Shown in pieces: positions 36,007 to 44,222 of a DNA stretch of 64,000 nt. The stretch comes from a bacterium 1XD42-76. GTDB taxonomy: Bacteria > Bacillota > Clostridia > Lachnospirales > Lachnospiraceae. The stretch lies in assembly GCA_009917545.1 (NCBI GenBank), contig QZDW01000005.1:1-64000 (forward strand), in the 5' to 3' direction. The notes under the pieces are model-generated. The model saw nothing but the letters and a program-made list of their open reading frames with translations. It did no database searches and was not told where the DNA came from. Both the position numbers and the translations under genes were made by a program. Within the stretch, counting starts at the first letter, position 1; each line of letters starts with the position of its first letter.

Positions 36007-37500
36007 TTACCTTTCATCCACCAGATTTCTCATGCTGTTCAATCCGATCATCAGAGTGGAAACATTATGAGCCATAGCAGATGTAGCGGGCTGTATCGTT
36101 CCAGTAATTCCAAGGAGAATCAGACTGGAATTAATCCCCACAATCCGGATATAGTTTTTCCATATTCTTTCCAGAAGTCCGCAGCCGATGGCCCGCAGGG
36201 TCAAAAGCCCCGACAAGTTGTCCGCCCCGATGGTGATATCAGCGATCTCTCTGGCAATCTGTGCTCCGTCACTGATGGCAATCCCTACGTCTGCCGCAGA
36301 AAGAGCCGGGGAATCATTGATCCCGTCTCCTACCATGATCACCTTTCTGCCTGCTGCCCGTTCTTTTTTCACAAAGTCCGCCTTTTCTTCCGGCAGCACT
36401 TCCGAATAATATTCATCTACGCCTACTTTTAAAGCAACAGAACCGGCGATCCGCTCACTGTCCCCGGTCATCATCACAATCTTGTCAAAACCGGCGTTTC
36501 TTAATGCCGATACCACCGGGGCGGCCTCTTCCCGCAAAGGATCCTCAATACAGATCACCGCTGCCAGCTGTTTTTCTATAGCCAGATACAGATGGGAATA
36601 ACCTTCCGGCAGGCCTTCAAACCGCTCTTTTAGTCCCTCCGGTATGGTACATCCCTCATCTTCAAACACAAAATGGCAGCTTCCGATCACCACTTTTTTC
36701 CCTTCAATCATGGAGGATATTCCATGGGCCACAATATATTTCACCCTGGAATGGGTTTCTTCATGGGTAAGCCCTTTTTCACTGGCAGCATGAACCACCG
36801 CCCTTGCCATGGAATGAGGAAAATGTTCTTCCAGACATGCCGCGATACGCAAAAGCTCATCCGGATTCTCATCCATAAAAGGCACCACATCCACGACCGT
36901 TGGTCTGGCCCTGGTCAGTGTTCCTGTTTTATCAAAGATGATGGTATCTGCCTCGGAAACTTTCTCCAGAAATGTTCCGCCTTTTACGGTGATCCCATGT
37001 GTGTTTGCTTCCCGGATTGCTGACAGGACAGCAACCGGCATGGCCTGCTTCAGCGCACAGGAAAAATCCACCATCAGGACGGACAACGCTTTTGTCGCGT
37101 TTCCGGTCAGAAGATAGACAAGCGCCGTACCAAGGAGTGTATAAGGTACCAGCCGGTAAGCCAGTCTGTCCGCTCTCCCCTCCGCTTTTTGATTTCAGCT
37201 TTTCCGATTCCTCGATCATCCTGACGATCTTCTCATATTTATTGGAACCGGAAGTTTCCTTTACGCAGATCGTAAGCTGCCCTTCTTCCAGCACGGTTCC
37301 CGCATACACGTACCCGCCTTTTTCCCTGGCCACAGGCAGGGCTTCTCCTGTCATGGAAGGCTGATTCACCGCTCCGTTCCCTTCCACAACTACGCCATCA
37401 AAGGGGATTACATTTCCCATGCGGAGCACCACCTGATCTTCTTCTCTGACCTGCCCGGCATCCACCAGAACTTCTCTTCCCTCCGTAAGCTTCCTCATAG
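36007..37500 (-). pseudogene. Heavy-metal P1B-type ATPase, deleted and frameshifted
   Basis: The 3' part is intact: the membrane motif VDFSCALKQAMP, phosphorylation site DTIIFDKTGTLT, ATP-binding HFPHSMARAV, and the MMTGDSE and VGDGINDSPALSAADVGIAI hinge, ending with two spans. The 5' part (REVLVDAGQVREEDQVVLRMGNVIPFDGVVVEG, SMTGEALPV actuator loop) lies in another frame, shifted near 37180. Spans 1-4 and any metal-binding domain are missing; the reading runs straight into the DUF6110 gene. SCALK instead of CPC suggests a non-copper P1B subgroup. Confidence 0.85.
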
Positions 37501-37700
37501 ATATCCTCCGCGTTTTCCCGGACAATGCTGACCGTCCTCATGATGCATTCCTTTGCTCTGAGCACAGCGGCGGTACTGAAAACATATACTTTTTTTGCGT
37601 CTTTACTGGATAATACTTTGATACCCGCCGTACCAAACAGAACCCCGGCAGCAAAGATCCCCGTCTTTTTTACATCCCATTTACAGAATCTGTCCATCAT
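37488..37700 (-). pseudogene. DUF6110-family protein, 3' end fused into ATPase remnant
   Basis: MMDRFCKWDVKKTGIFAAGVLFGTAGIKVLSSKDAKKVYVFSTAAVLRAKECIMRTVSIVRENAEDIYEEA is a DUF6110-type small membrane-associated protein with one hydrophobic segment. Such genes commonly precede P-type ATPase genes in Firmicutes. After EDIYEEA the frame enters ATPase sequence, which shows a deletion between the two genes. GAAGGAGGAACTG precedes the start. Confidence 0.6.
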
Positions 37701-37721
37701 CCCAAACAGTTCCTCCTTCGC

Positions 37722-37802
37722 TTATTTGTGTTTGTAGCCGGTGTAGAATGTCATAATCATACAGATCACGGCAGCCCACGCCCAGAATTTGTGGTTTTTC
37801 AT
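37722..37802 (-). CDS. 26-residue single-span peptide (DUF6219-like)
   Basis: MKNHKFWAWAAVICMIMTFYTGYKHK: one membrane helix with basic ends. AAGGAGGG stands 8 nt before the ATG. It begins the metal operon, 21 nt before DUF6110, and its own promoter is visible upstream. I recall similar peptides next to DUF6110 genes, but the family name is tentative. Function unknown; possibly an accessory subunit of the ATPase. Confidence 0.6.
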   Translation of the reverse strand: MKNHKFWAWAAVICMIMTFYTGYKHK

Positions 37803-37827
37803 GTAGAAAGCCCTCCTTAATATCTGC

Positions 37828-37886
37828 ATTATAAGGTATGGGAAATCTACTTTCCATCGTTTTTTTCTGTTGAGAAATTTTCTCAA
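37828..37886 (-). promoter_or_regulatory. Promoter and Fur-type box of the peptide/DUF6110/ATPase operon
   Basis: On the minus strand TGGAAA (37851-37856), 17 nt, TATAAT (37828-37833). Upstream, TTGAGAAATTTTCTCAA (37870-37886) is a perfect 7-1-7-type inverted repeat, the architecture of Fur-family operators. A position upstream of -35 is unusual for repression, so the regulator's effect is open. Confidence 0.55.
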
Positions 37887-38047
37887 TTACTTTGAAAGCG
37901 TTGCCTGGCATCCATAGTGAACGCTAGTCTGCTTTCAACGAACCATAGATATCAGGCAACCAAGCCAGTATGAACAAGCATACCGACAGGACGGATTGTG
38001 AATACCAGCTGCGATTGTGGGAAGGCGAAGCCCGAAGCAATCGGCTT

Positions 38048-38650
38048 TCATAGATGGCGGTGTACCTGCTCGCCGGGCGCATGTAGGTTTACAGAACCTG
38101 CCCCCTGTGTCTTCGTCCCCATACAAGGAGACAGCAGGATATTCGTAACATTCTGGCATTGAATATAGCCGCAGGCTCTGAGTCCTTTTGTCATGGCCAG
38201 ACAGCATTCTTTCGCTGAAAGACAGCAGGAGGTATGGTCATCCAATTCGATTACACAGGTAATTTTCTTTTCCTGTTCCACACAGGCACAGCCCCTGTCT
38301 ATGTCAGAACATTCCCCGCATCCTGCTCCAACCGGAGCAGAACCCGGAATCGTATATATGCTATTTCTGCTGATCGCTCCGATCTCTTCTAACAGATTGA
38401 TCATCCGATACACAGTGGCTGCTCCGATCTTCGGATCCTCTCTTCTGGCTTTATAATAAATTTCTTTACAGCTGGCACATTCCTCCTGCAAGATCACATT
38501 TAAAAGGATCCGCCTCTGTTTTGTTACACGGCAACCCATATCCCTTAGTTTCTGAAAAATGATATCTTCCTGCATTTTGGTTCGCTGGTAATTCTCCTCT
38601 GCTTTTGTAAGCTGATTTCTGTACCCTATCTCCTCCATTCCTTTTCGCAC
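38048..38650 (-). CDS. fur: Fur-family metalloregulator
   Basis: 200 residues. The winged helix reads IIFQKLRDMGCRVTKQRRILLNVILQEECASCKEIYYKARREDPKIGAATVYRMINLLEEIGAI, a clear Fur-type DNA-binding domain. The C-terminal domain is unusually cysteine-rich (GCGECSDIDRGCACVEQEKK, DDHTSCCLSAKECC, CGYIQCQNVTNIL), so the metal site is not the standard HHDH type. The last 25 residues look unrelated and may be extra. It faces the siderophore transporter divergently; both promoters carry the same palindrome. GTG at 38650 or ATG four codons later may start it. Confidence 0.88.
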   Translation of the reverse strand: MRKGMEEIGYRNQLTKAEENYQRTKMQEDIIFQKLRDMGCRVTKQRRILLNVILQEECASCKEIYYKARREDPKIGAATVYRMINLLEEIGAISRNSIYTIPGSAPVGAGCGECSDIDRGCACVEQEKKITCVIELDDHTSCCLSAKECCLAMTKGLRACGYIQCQNVTNILLSPCMGTKTQGAGSVNLHAPGEQVHRHL

Positions 38651-38699
38651 TCCAATTTCTATCGGTTTCCACCACAGTGGTATCCTTACACAAACAAAA

Positions 38700-38715
38700 G
38701 TTAGTTTTTACTAAC
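38700..38715. promoter_or_regulatory. Palindromic operator at the fur promoter
   Basis: GTTAGTTTTTACTAAC, inverted GTTAGT arms, just downstream of the -10 of the fur promoter. The same arms occur at 38887-38904 and, imperfectly, at 38974-38990. Confidence 0.65.
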
Positions 38716-38723
38716 CAAAAATC

Positions 38724-38753
38724 AGTATATCATTTTTTTCTTATCTATGTCAA
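38724..38753 (-). promoter_or_regulatory. Promoter of the fur gene
   Basis: On the minus strand TTGACA (38748-38753), 18 nt, TATACT (38724-38729). Confidence 0.65.
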
Positions 38754-38771
38754 TTTGTGCGCAACGACAGT

Positions 38772-38787
38772 ATTGAGAATCTTTCTC
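38772..38787. promoter_or_regulatory. Fur-type 7-1-7 box between fur and the transporter
   Basis: TTGAGAATCTTTCTCA, nearly the same as the box at 37870-37886, in the middle of the divergent region. Confidence 0.5.
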
Positions 38788-38854
38788 ATTTGTTGCAATT
38801 CACATACTATAATAGAAAGTCCGCAATGCAAACCCTTTTTCCATAAATTCCTTA

Positions 38855-38904
38855 TTGACAGCTCGGAAAACAGATGGTAAAATGCGAGTTAGTTATAACT
38901 AACT
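38855..38904 (+). promoter_or_regulatory. Promoter and operator of the siderophore transporter operon
   Basis: TTGACA (38855-38860), 17 nt, TAAAAT (38878-38883). Right after it, AGTTAGTTATAACTAACT (38887-38904) is a perfect 18-nt palindrome covering the probable start site, ideal for repression by an iron-bound regulator. Confidence 0.75.
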
Positions 38905-38990
38905 ATCGTAAGAAGACATTCTGCACAAAGGATTTGTGAAAGCATCTTACGATGCTTTGCTTTTTGCCTGATAGTTAGTATTAGCTAATC
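38905..38990 (+). promoter_or_regulatory. Leader hairpin and third operator-like repeat before yclN
   Basis: ATCGTAAG and CTTACGAT (about 38905-38953) pair across a 30-nt loop and are followed by GCTTTGCTTTTT, a terminator-like arrangement inside the leader. GTTAGTATTAGCTAATC (38974-38990) is an imperfect copy of the operator. Attenuation is possible but not shown. Confidence 0.45.
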
Positions 38991-39012
38991 AAAGTAGAAG
39001 GGAGTTGATACA

Positions 39013-40008
39013 GTGAAAAAATCGGGAATAACAATAGGATTAGCAGTATCCTTATTGATACTGTCAATCCTGTCTCTGTTTATCGGTGTCATTGATCTGG
39101 ACACCCTGTCACTTTTGTCCAGAGATGTATGGCAGCTCAGAATTTTTATCATTTCAAGACTGCCCCGGCTGCTCGCCCTCCTGTGTACCGGAATCGGAAT
39201 GAGTGTGGCGGGCCTTATCATGCAGCAGCTTTGCATGAATAAATTCGTGTCGCCCACCACAGGCGCAACCATTTCCTCCGCGCAATTTGGAATTCTGCTG
39301 GCATTGCTGTTTATGCCGGATTCTACGCTTTGGGGAAGGGCGCTGTTCGCCTTTGCCGCGGCTGTTGCCGGAACATGGGGTTTTGTCTGGTTTATTCAGC
39401 GTATCCAATTTAAGGATGTTGTCATGGTGCCTTTGGTCGGAATCATGTTCAGCAATATCATCGGAGGCATCACAAATTTTCTCGCCTACAAGTTTGAAAT
39501 GACCCAGGCCCTTTCCACCTGGCTCACCGGACATTTTTCGCTGGTGCTGAAAGGCAGGTATGAACTGGTTTATCTGGCAGTTCCGCTGGTAATCCTTGCT
39601 TTTCTATACGCAAACCACTTTAACATCGTGGGCATGGGCCGGGACTTTTCAAAAAATCTCGGTGTCAATTATAACGTCATCTTATTCATGGGGCTGACCA
39701 TTGCGGCGATGATCACAGCCAGTGTGGTAGTGGTGGTAGGCGCTGTCTCCTACATAGGCCTGATTGTCCCAAATGTGGTTTCCCTGTTCAAGGGCGATAA
39801 CATACGGGGAACCCTGGCAGATACCGCATTATTCGGCGCGCTGTTTGTACTGGTCTGCGACATGGCCGGACGTATTGTCATTGCGCCCTATGAACTGCCT
39901 ATTGAGCTGATCATAGGAATCATCGGAAGCATATTGTTCATCATACTCCTGTTCTACAGGCTTCGCGGCGGCAGAACATCTGTCAGGCTGGGAGGTGCGG
40001 TCAAATGA
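39013..40008 (+). CDS. yclN: Siderophore ABC transporter permease 1
   Basis: 331 residues of the FecCD permease family, about nine or ten membrane spans. Marks are RLPRLLALLCTGIGMSVAGLIMQQLCMNKFVSPTTGATISSAQFG (family N-terminal block) and VVVVGAVSYIGLIVPNVVSLFKGDN (ATPase-contact G-x-I-x-F-x-G-L-like loop), ending PYELPIELIIGIIGSI. It imports ferric siderophores with the partner permease, ATPase and binding protein encoded next, in the same N-O-P-Q order as the Bacillus petrobactin system. The substrate is inferred from order only. Confidence 0.9.
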   Translation: MKKSGITIGLAVSLLILSILSLFIGVIDLDTLSLLSRDVWQLRIFIISRLPRLLALLCTGIGMSVAGLIMQQLCMNKFVSPTTGATISSAQFGILLALLFMPDSTLWGRALFAFAAAVAGTWGFVWFIQRIQFKDVVMVPLVGIMFSNIIGGITNFLAYKFEMTQALSTWLTGHFSLVLKGRYELVYLAVPLVILAFLYANHFNIVGMGRDFSKNLGVNYNVILFMGLTIAAMITASVVVVVGAVSYIGLIVPNVVSLFKGDNIRGTLADTALFGALFVLVCDMAGRIVIAPYELPIELIIGIIGSILFIILLFYRLRGGRTSVRLGGAVK

Positions 40009-40979
40009 GGATGGAAATTTATCGTTCCAATTTAAGAAAGCTCCTCTTTCTGGCGGTGCTTGCGGCTTTGGCTGCCGCTATGTACATGACAGTGGAGGTG
40101 AATTTTGAAAATGCCAGACTCCTGCGCTATGCATTGAAGATACGCGCCCCAAAGCTGACTGCCATGCTGATCGCAGCCTCTGCCATCGGCGGAGCGTCCA
40201 TTGTCTTTCAGTCCATTATCAATAACACCATTGTGACACCCTGCCTTTTGGGAATGAACTCCTTATACACTCTCACCCATACAGCGGTGGTATTTGCGGC
40301 AGGTTCCGGCAGTATTCTTGCAGTCAATGCCAACGCCGCGTTTGCCACAGATCTGGTTTTGATGGGGACAACGGCAACGGTTCTTTACAGTTACCTGTTC
40401 CGCAAAACCAACCACAATGTACTGTATGTGCTTCTGGTAGGTACTGTTTTGACATCCTTTTTCGGGAGTATTCAGTCTGCCATGATCCGAACCATGGATC
40501 CCAATGAATATGACAGTCTGCTGAGTACCCTGGTCGCAAGCTTCAGCAATATCAACAGCGAAATTATCCTGTTTACAGTGATAGTGCTTGCGGCGGTTGT
40601 TTTCGCTTTGCGAAAAGAGCTTGCGCTTCTGGACGTGATTACCTTGGGCAGGGAGCAGGCCATCAATCTTGGAGTGGATTATGACCGCACAATCCGCCGA
40701 TTGCTTTTGGGCGTAACGCTCTGCATTGCCGCAGCCACAGCTATGGTAGGGCCGATCTCCTTTTTAGGCCTGATCATCGCGAATCTGGCAAGGCAGTTTC
40801 TGAAAACCTACCGCCACAGTTTTTTAATAACAGGCTCCTCCTTATTTGGAATGCTTGTGCTTGTAGGCGGACAGCTGGCTGTGGAACATGTTTTTTCCTA
40901 CGCAATACCGGTCAGCGTATTTATCACGGCAGGCGGCGGTATTTATTTTCTTTACCTGCTTTTGAGAAAAGAAAAATAG
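40005..40979 (+). CDS. yclO: Siderophore ABC transporter permease 2
   Basis: 324 residues, FecCD family, partner of the upstream permease. It has KIRAPKLTAMLIAASAIGGASIVFQSIINNTIVTPCLLGMNSLYTL near the N-terminus and MVGPISFLGLIIANLARQFLKTYRH as the ATPase-contact loop. The gene overlaps yclN by 4 nt (ATGA), so the two subunits are made together. Confidence 0.9.
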   Translation: MRMEIYRSNLRKLLFLAVLAALAAAMYMTVEVNFENARLLRYALKIRAPKLTAMLIAASAIGGASIVFQSIINNTIVTPCLLGMNSLYTLTHTAVVFAAGSGSILAVNANAAFATDLVLMGTTATVLYSYLFRKTNHNVLYVLLVGTVLTSFFGSIQSAMIRTMDPNEYDSLLSTLVASFSNINSEIILFTVIVLAAVVFALRKELALLDVITLGREQAINLGVDYDRTIRRLLLGVTLCIAAATAMVGPISFLGLIIANLARQFLKTYRHSFLITGSSLFGMLVLVGGQLAVEHVFSYAIPVSVFITAGGGIYFLYLLLRKEK

Positions 40980-40995
40980 GAGGTTATACAGACAT

Positions 40996-41748
40996 ATGAA
41001 AGTAGAGCAGCTTACAAAGCAATACGCGGGAAAGCGGGTCGTGGACGATGTCACCTTTGAGATACCTAAGGGTAAGGTGATTTCCCTGATCGGCCCCAAC
41101 GGCGCGGGTAAATCTACAGTTATGGGCATGATTTCCCGGCTGATCGCGGCAGACAACGGGACTGTGGGGCTTGCCGGAAAAGACATCCGTGGGTGGAAAA
41201 GTAAAGAACTGGCTAAAAAACTGGCGATCCTGACCCAGCACAACCAGGTGCAGATGAAGCTTACAGTACGGGAACTCGTTGCTTTTGGCAGATTCCCTTA
41301 TTCCGGAAACCATCTGAAATCCGAGGACGTGGAGATCGTAAACCGCGCCATCGGCTATATGGAACTGGAGAAATTTCAGGACAGGTTTATTGATGAATTG
41401 TCCGGCGGACAAAGGCAGAGGGCCTATATCGCCATGGTCATCGCCCAGGACACGGAATACATACTTCTTGACGAGCCCACCAACAATCTTGATATTTACC
41501 ATGCCACAAATATGATGAAAATCGTCCGCCGCCTGTGCGATGAGCTGGGCAAGACGGTGATTTTAGTGCTGCACGAAATCAACTACGCGGCATTTTACTC
41601 CGATTACATCTGCGCTTTCAAAGACGGAAAAATCGCAAAATTCGGAACGGTAAAGGAGGTGATGACCAGAGAAATTCTATCCCGGATTTACCAGGTGGAC
41701 TTTGAAATCATGGAGATTCAGGGGAAACCACTGTCTATTTACTATTGA
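40996..41748 (+). CDS. yclP: Siderophore ABC transporter ATPase
   Basis: 250 residues with Walker A GPNGAGKST, Q-loop LTQHNQVQ, signature LSGGQRQRAYIAM, Walker B YILLDEPTNNLD and the H-loop VLHEINYA. FepC-type nucleotide-binding subunit. TAGGAGG precedes the start, 16 nt after yclO. Confidence 0.95.
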   Translation: MKVEQLTKQYAGKRVVDDVTFEIPKGKVISLIGPNGAGKSTVMGMISRLIAADNGTVGLAGKDIRGWKSKELAKKLAILTQHNQVQMKLTVRELVAFGRFPYSGNHLKSEDVEIVNRAIGYMELEKFQDRFIDELSGGQRQRAYIAMVIAQDTEYILLDEPTNNLDIYHATNMMKIVRRLCDELGKTVILVLHEINYAAFYSDYICAFKDGKIAKFGTVKEVMTREILSRIYQVDFEIMEIQGKPLSIYY

Positions 41749-41781
41749 TCGGATTCAGCCGAAAAATGAAAGGAGATTATT

Positions 41782-42912
41782 ATGATGAGAAAGAAACATT
41801 TATTCGCTTTAGTTTTCACCATGGTGGTGAGTCTGGGGCTTACTGCCTGCGGTACGGGCCAGACGCCCAACAGCAGTACAACCCCCTCTTCCGAAAGCAC
41901 GCAGAACCAGGAGTCTGTTCCGCAGGATGACAGCGGAAACCAGGAAAACCAGATATCGGAAACTGCAGATTCCACAAGTCCAGAGGCAGACCAGGAGTCT
42001 CAGACCCTGGATACCGTGACCATCACAAGCCTGAACGGAAACCGTGAAATGTTTGAACTGGAGGTTCCTTACAACCCGGAGCGCATCGCTATTTTGGATA
42101 TGGCATCTATGGATATTCTTGATAACCTTGGGGTAGGTGACCGCATCGTAGGATCCGCCAGTACATCGCTGGATTATCTTCAACAATACGTTACAAATGA
42201 CAATGTAGCAAACCTTGGAACCATCAAGGAGGCAGACATGGAAGCGGTCATGGCCTGCGAGCCTGACATCATTTTTATTGGCGGCAGGCTGTCTAAGTCC
42301 TATGACGACCTCAGCGAAATCGCACCCGTAGTCTACCTTGCCACGGACACTGAAAAAGGAGTCGTGGAAAGCGTTGGCACCAATGCGCGAACCATTGCTT
42401 CTATCTTTGGGCTGGAGGATCAGGTGGATGACAAGATGGCCAGCTTCGGGGATCGAATCGCCGCCCTCCGGTCCTTTGCGGAAGGTAAAAATGCAATCGT
42501 AGGGCTTGTCACAAGCGGCGGTCTGAATGTGCTTGGCAATGACGGAAGATGCTCTGTCATAGGGCGGGAAATCGGCTTCGAAAACATAGGCGTAGATGCC
42601 AATATCGACACTTCGACACATGGAAATGAGGCTTCCTTTGAGTTCATCGTGGAGAAGAATCCCCAGTATCTCTTCATCATGGACCGTGACGCCGCCATTC
42701 AGTCAGAAGGTGCAAAACTGGCACAGGAAATCGTGGAAAATGAACTGGTTATGGGGACTGATGTCTATAAGAACGGCAATATTATATATCTGGCCCATCC
42801 GGCAGTATGGTATACGGCGGAAGGCGGCATCACTGCATTGGATCTGATGCTTCAGGATCTGGAAACAGAACTTTTAGACGGATCCTTCGATAAAACGATC
42901 TCCGAAACATAA
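41782..42912 (+). CDS. yclQ: Siderophore-binding lipoprotein
   Basis: 376 residues. Signal peptide with lipobox GLTACG, then a Ser/Thr/Gln/Glu-rich linker of about 60 residues. A periplasmic-binding (FepB/TroA-like) domain follows: NPERIAILDMASMDILDNLGVGDRIVGSA, LGTIKEADMEAVMACEPDIIFIGGRLS, FENIGVDANIDTSTHGNEASFEFIVEKNPQYLFIMDRDA. It captures the ferric siderophore outside the cell for the two permeases. AAAGGAG lies upstream. Last gene of the operon. Confidence 0.93.
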   Translation: MMRKKHLFALVFTMVVSLGLTACGTGQTPNSSTTPSSESTQNQESVPQDDSGNQENQISETADSTSPEADQESQTLDTVTITSLNGNREMFELEVPYNPERIAILDMASMDILDNLGVGDRIVGSASTSLDYLQQYVTNDNVANLGTIKEADMEAVMACEPDIIFIGGRLSKSYDDLSEIAPVVYLATDTEKGVVESVGTNARTIASIFGLEDQVDDKMASFGDRIAALRSFAEGKNAIVGLVTSGGLNVLGNDGRCSVIGREIGFENIGVDANIDTSTHGNEASFEFIVEKNPQYLFIMDRDAAIQSEGAKLAQEIVENELVMGTDVYKNGNIIYLAHPAVWYTAEGGITALDLMLQDLETELLDGSFDKTISET

Positions 42913-42913
42913 T

Positions 42914-42956
42914 GAAGCGGGAGTCCGGCGAGATTACTTTACTGGACTCCCGCTTC
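42914..42956 (+). terminator. Strong stem-loop ending the siderophore operon
   Basis: GAAGCGGGAGTCC and GGACTCCCGCTTC form a 13-bp perfect stem right after the yclQ stop. There is no clear T-tract. Confidence 0.65.
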
Positions 42957-42966
42957 ATGCATCATG

Positions 42967-43080
42967 TTAAGGAATTGTGCAGAAATAACCTGTCCGTTTC
43001 TTAACTGCTTTTTGCAACCACTCCTCATTCACTGAATTGATATTGACAATCACGGGAACTTGCAAAGTAAACCTGCTCAT
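42967..43080 (-). CDS. Small 37-residue protein
   Basis: MSRFTLQVPVIVNINSVNEE followed by WLQKAVKKRTGYFCTIP. GGGGGAG lies 6 nt before the ATG. No family recognised. It is divergent from the XRE regulator across an AT-rich region with repeated TATAATC-type motifs (43104-43180), so the regulator may control it. Confidence 0.4.
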   Translation of the reverse strand: MSRFTLQVPVIVNINSVNEEWLQKAVKKRTGYFCTIP

Positions 43081-43228
43081 GAAAATCTCCCCCATTGCAA
43101 AAACTATAATCGCCTGTTTTTTTGATTATAAGCGATATTATTATCCTTTTTAGTAAAAATAAGAGTTATAATCACTCGTTTTTGCCCTGTACAGGGCTTA
43201 ACATTAACACATTGGGAGGATATCAAAA

Positions 43229-43546
43229 ATGGATGAACAGTTTATCCGGGACCGTCTCTCCAGTCTCCGTCAGGAAAAACAGGTCTCTGAACGAAAGATG
43301 AGTCTGGATCTGGGCCACAGCACCAGCTATATCCGTAGCATCACATCCGGCAGGGCACTGCCATCCATGAGTGAATTCCTGTATATCTGCGAATATCTGG
43401 GTGTGACACTCATGGAATTCTTCAACGAGGAGAAGGCGACCACACTGACACAGCAGAAAGCAATTGAACACATTTACTCCATGTCCGATGAGGACATCCG
43501 GCTGCTGATCAGCTTCATTGAGCGGATGAAGATGGGAGGAAAATAA
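43229..43546 (+). CDS. XRE-family helix-turn-helix regulator
   Basis: 105 residues. The HTH is RDRLSSLRQEKQVSERKMSLDLGHSTSYIRSITSGRALPSMSEFLYICEYLGVTLMEFF, followed by a short helical tail. Probably represses its own or the divergent small gene. GGGAGGATATCAAAA precedes the ATG. It marks the left edge of the accessory island. Confidence 0.88.
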   Translation: MDEQFIRDRLSSLRQEKQVSERKMSLDLGHSTSYIRSITSGRALPSMSEFLYICEYLGVTLMEFFNEEKATTLTQQKAIEHIYSMSDEDIRLLISFIERMKMGGK

Positions 43547-43587
43547 CAGGTGGTATCAAGAAAATCGGTGCTGCCAGTTTCACACCA

Positions 43588-43618
43588 ATAAAACCGGCAG
43601 CTATGACAACTGCCGGTA
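43588..43618 (-). terminator. Terminator downstream of the truncated defence gene
   Basis: On the minus strand ACCGGCAG, loop TTGTCATAG, CTGCCGGT, then TTTATT. Confidence 0.65.
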
Positions 43619-44107
43619 AGGGAAATTTATAAAACTTACACATTTAACTTGACAAACCCGACAAACCCCACAAACCCGGAAAATCTGACTTTTCCACTCT
43701 GCATATCTGAAACATTTCTTTATATCGTTTGTAGCCCCTTGTACACTGATGTTTGCATTATATGTATTAGAATCTTCATCCCAATCATCCACATCTCTCG
43801 CTACCATAAGATAACATTTTGCTATTGGATTCGAGGAGTCATTTCGATGTTTTAACAGCTTGTCCATTGCCGTACTATAGCTACTCCATTTTGTTACCGA
43901 CAACCATGCTTTCACTTGATGAAAAGAAATATATTCAGAATCACGTAAAATACAAAAATCCTCTATCGCCTCTAAGTTTACAGAATATGCCCTCCCATCT
44001 TCTTCTTTATTTATTTGGTTCATCAGCTTTAAAATATAAAACAGCATTATTTTGCCTTGATAATTAAATCCACTCCATGTAGGAATTGCATCGTTGCCCC
44101 TGCTCAC
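43601..44107 (-). pseudogene. ABC-three-component-like protein, C-terminally truncated
   Basis: 168 residues beginning NDAIPTWSGFNYQGKIMLFYILKLMNQI, then LEAIEDFCILRDSEYISFHQVKAWLSVTKWSSYSTAMDKLL. 'SGxxYQGKxxLYxxLKLI' with 'ExIEDFxI...xxHQVKA' is a pattern I associate with N-terminal domains of ABC-three-component-type defence proteins, related to DNA-cutting effectors. After about residue 145 the sequence enters a short tandem DNA repeat (three GACAAACCC-like units at 43651-43677) giving VCGVCRVCQV, and ends. The family's C-terminal part and partner genes are absent. Confidence 0.5.
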
Positions 44108-44222
44108 ATTTCTATCTCTTGACTTTCGTTATTTGTAAAACTCACATAATATCAAGTTATGCAGCTAAAATTTTTATTGCTATCTAACAGATAAAATTAG
44201 TAAAAAATCTGTTTTCCTTAAT

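Noticed and set aside
36932-37525. Separate intact protein from the ATPase 5' frame
   Set aside because: It is the actuator part of the same ATPase followed by out-of-frame sequence, not an independent gene.
43104-43180. CRISPR-like short repeats (TATAATC motifs)
   Set aside because: Units are short, irregular and without spacers of constant length; they fit operator or promoter repeats better.
43651-43677. Tandem GACAAACCC units as a regulatory array
   Set aside because: Only three units inside a truncated coding frame; more likely a slippage product.
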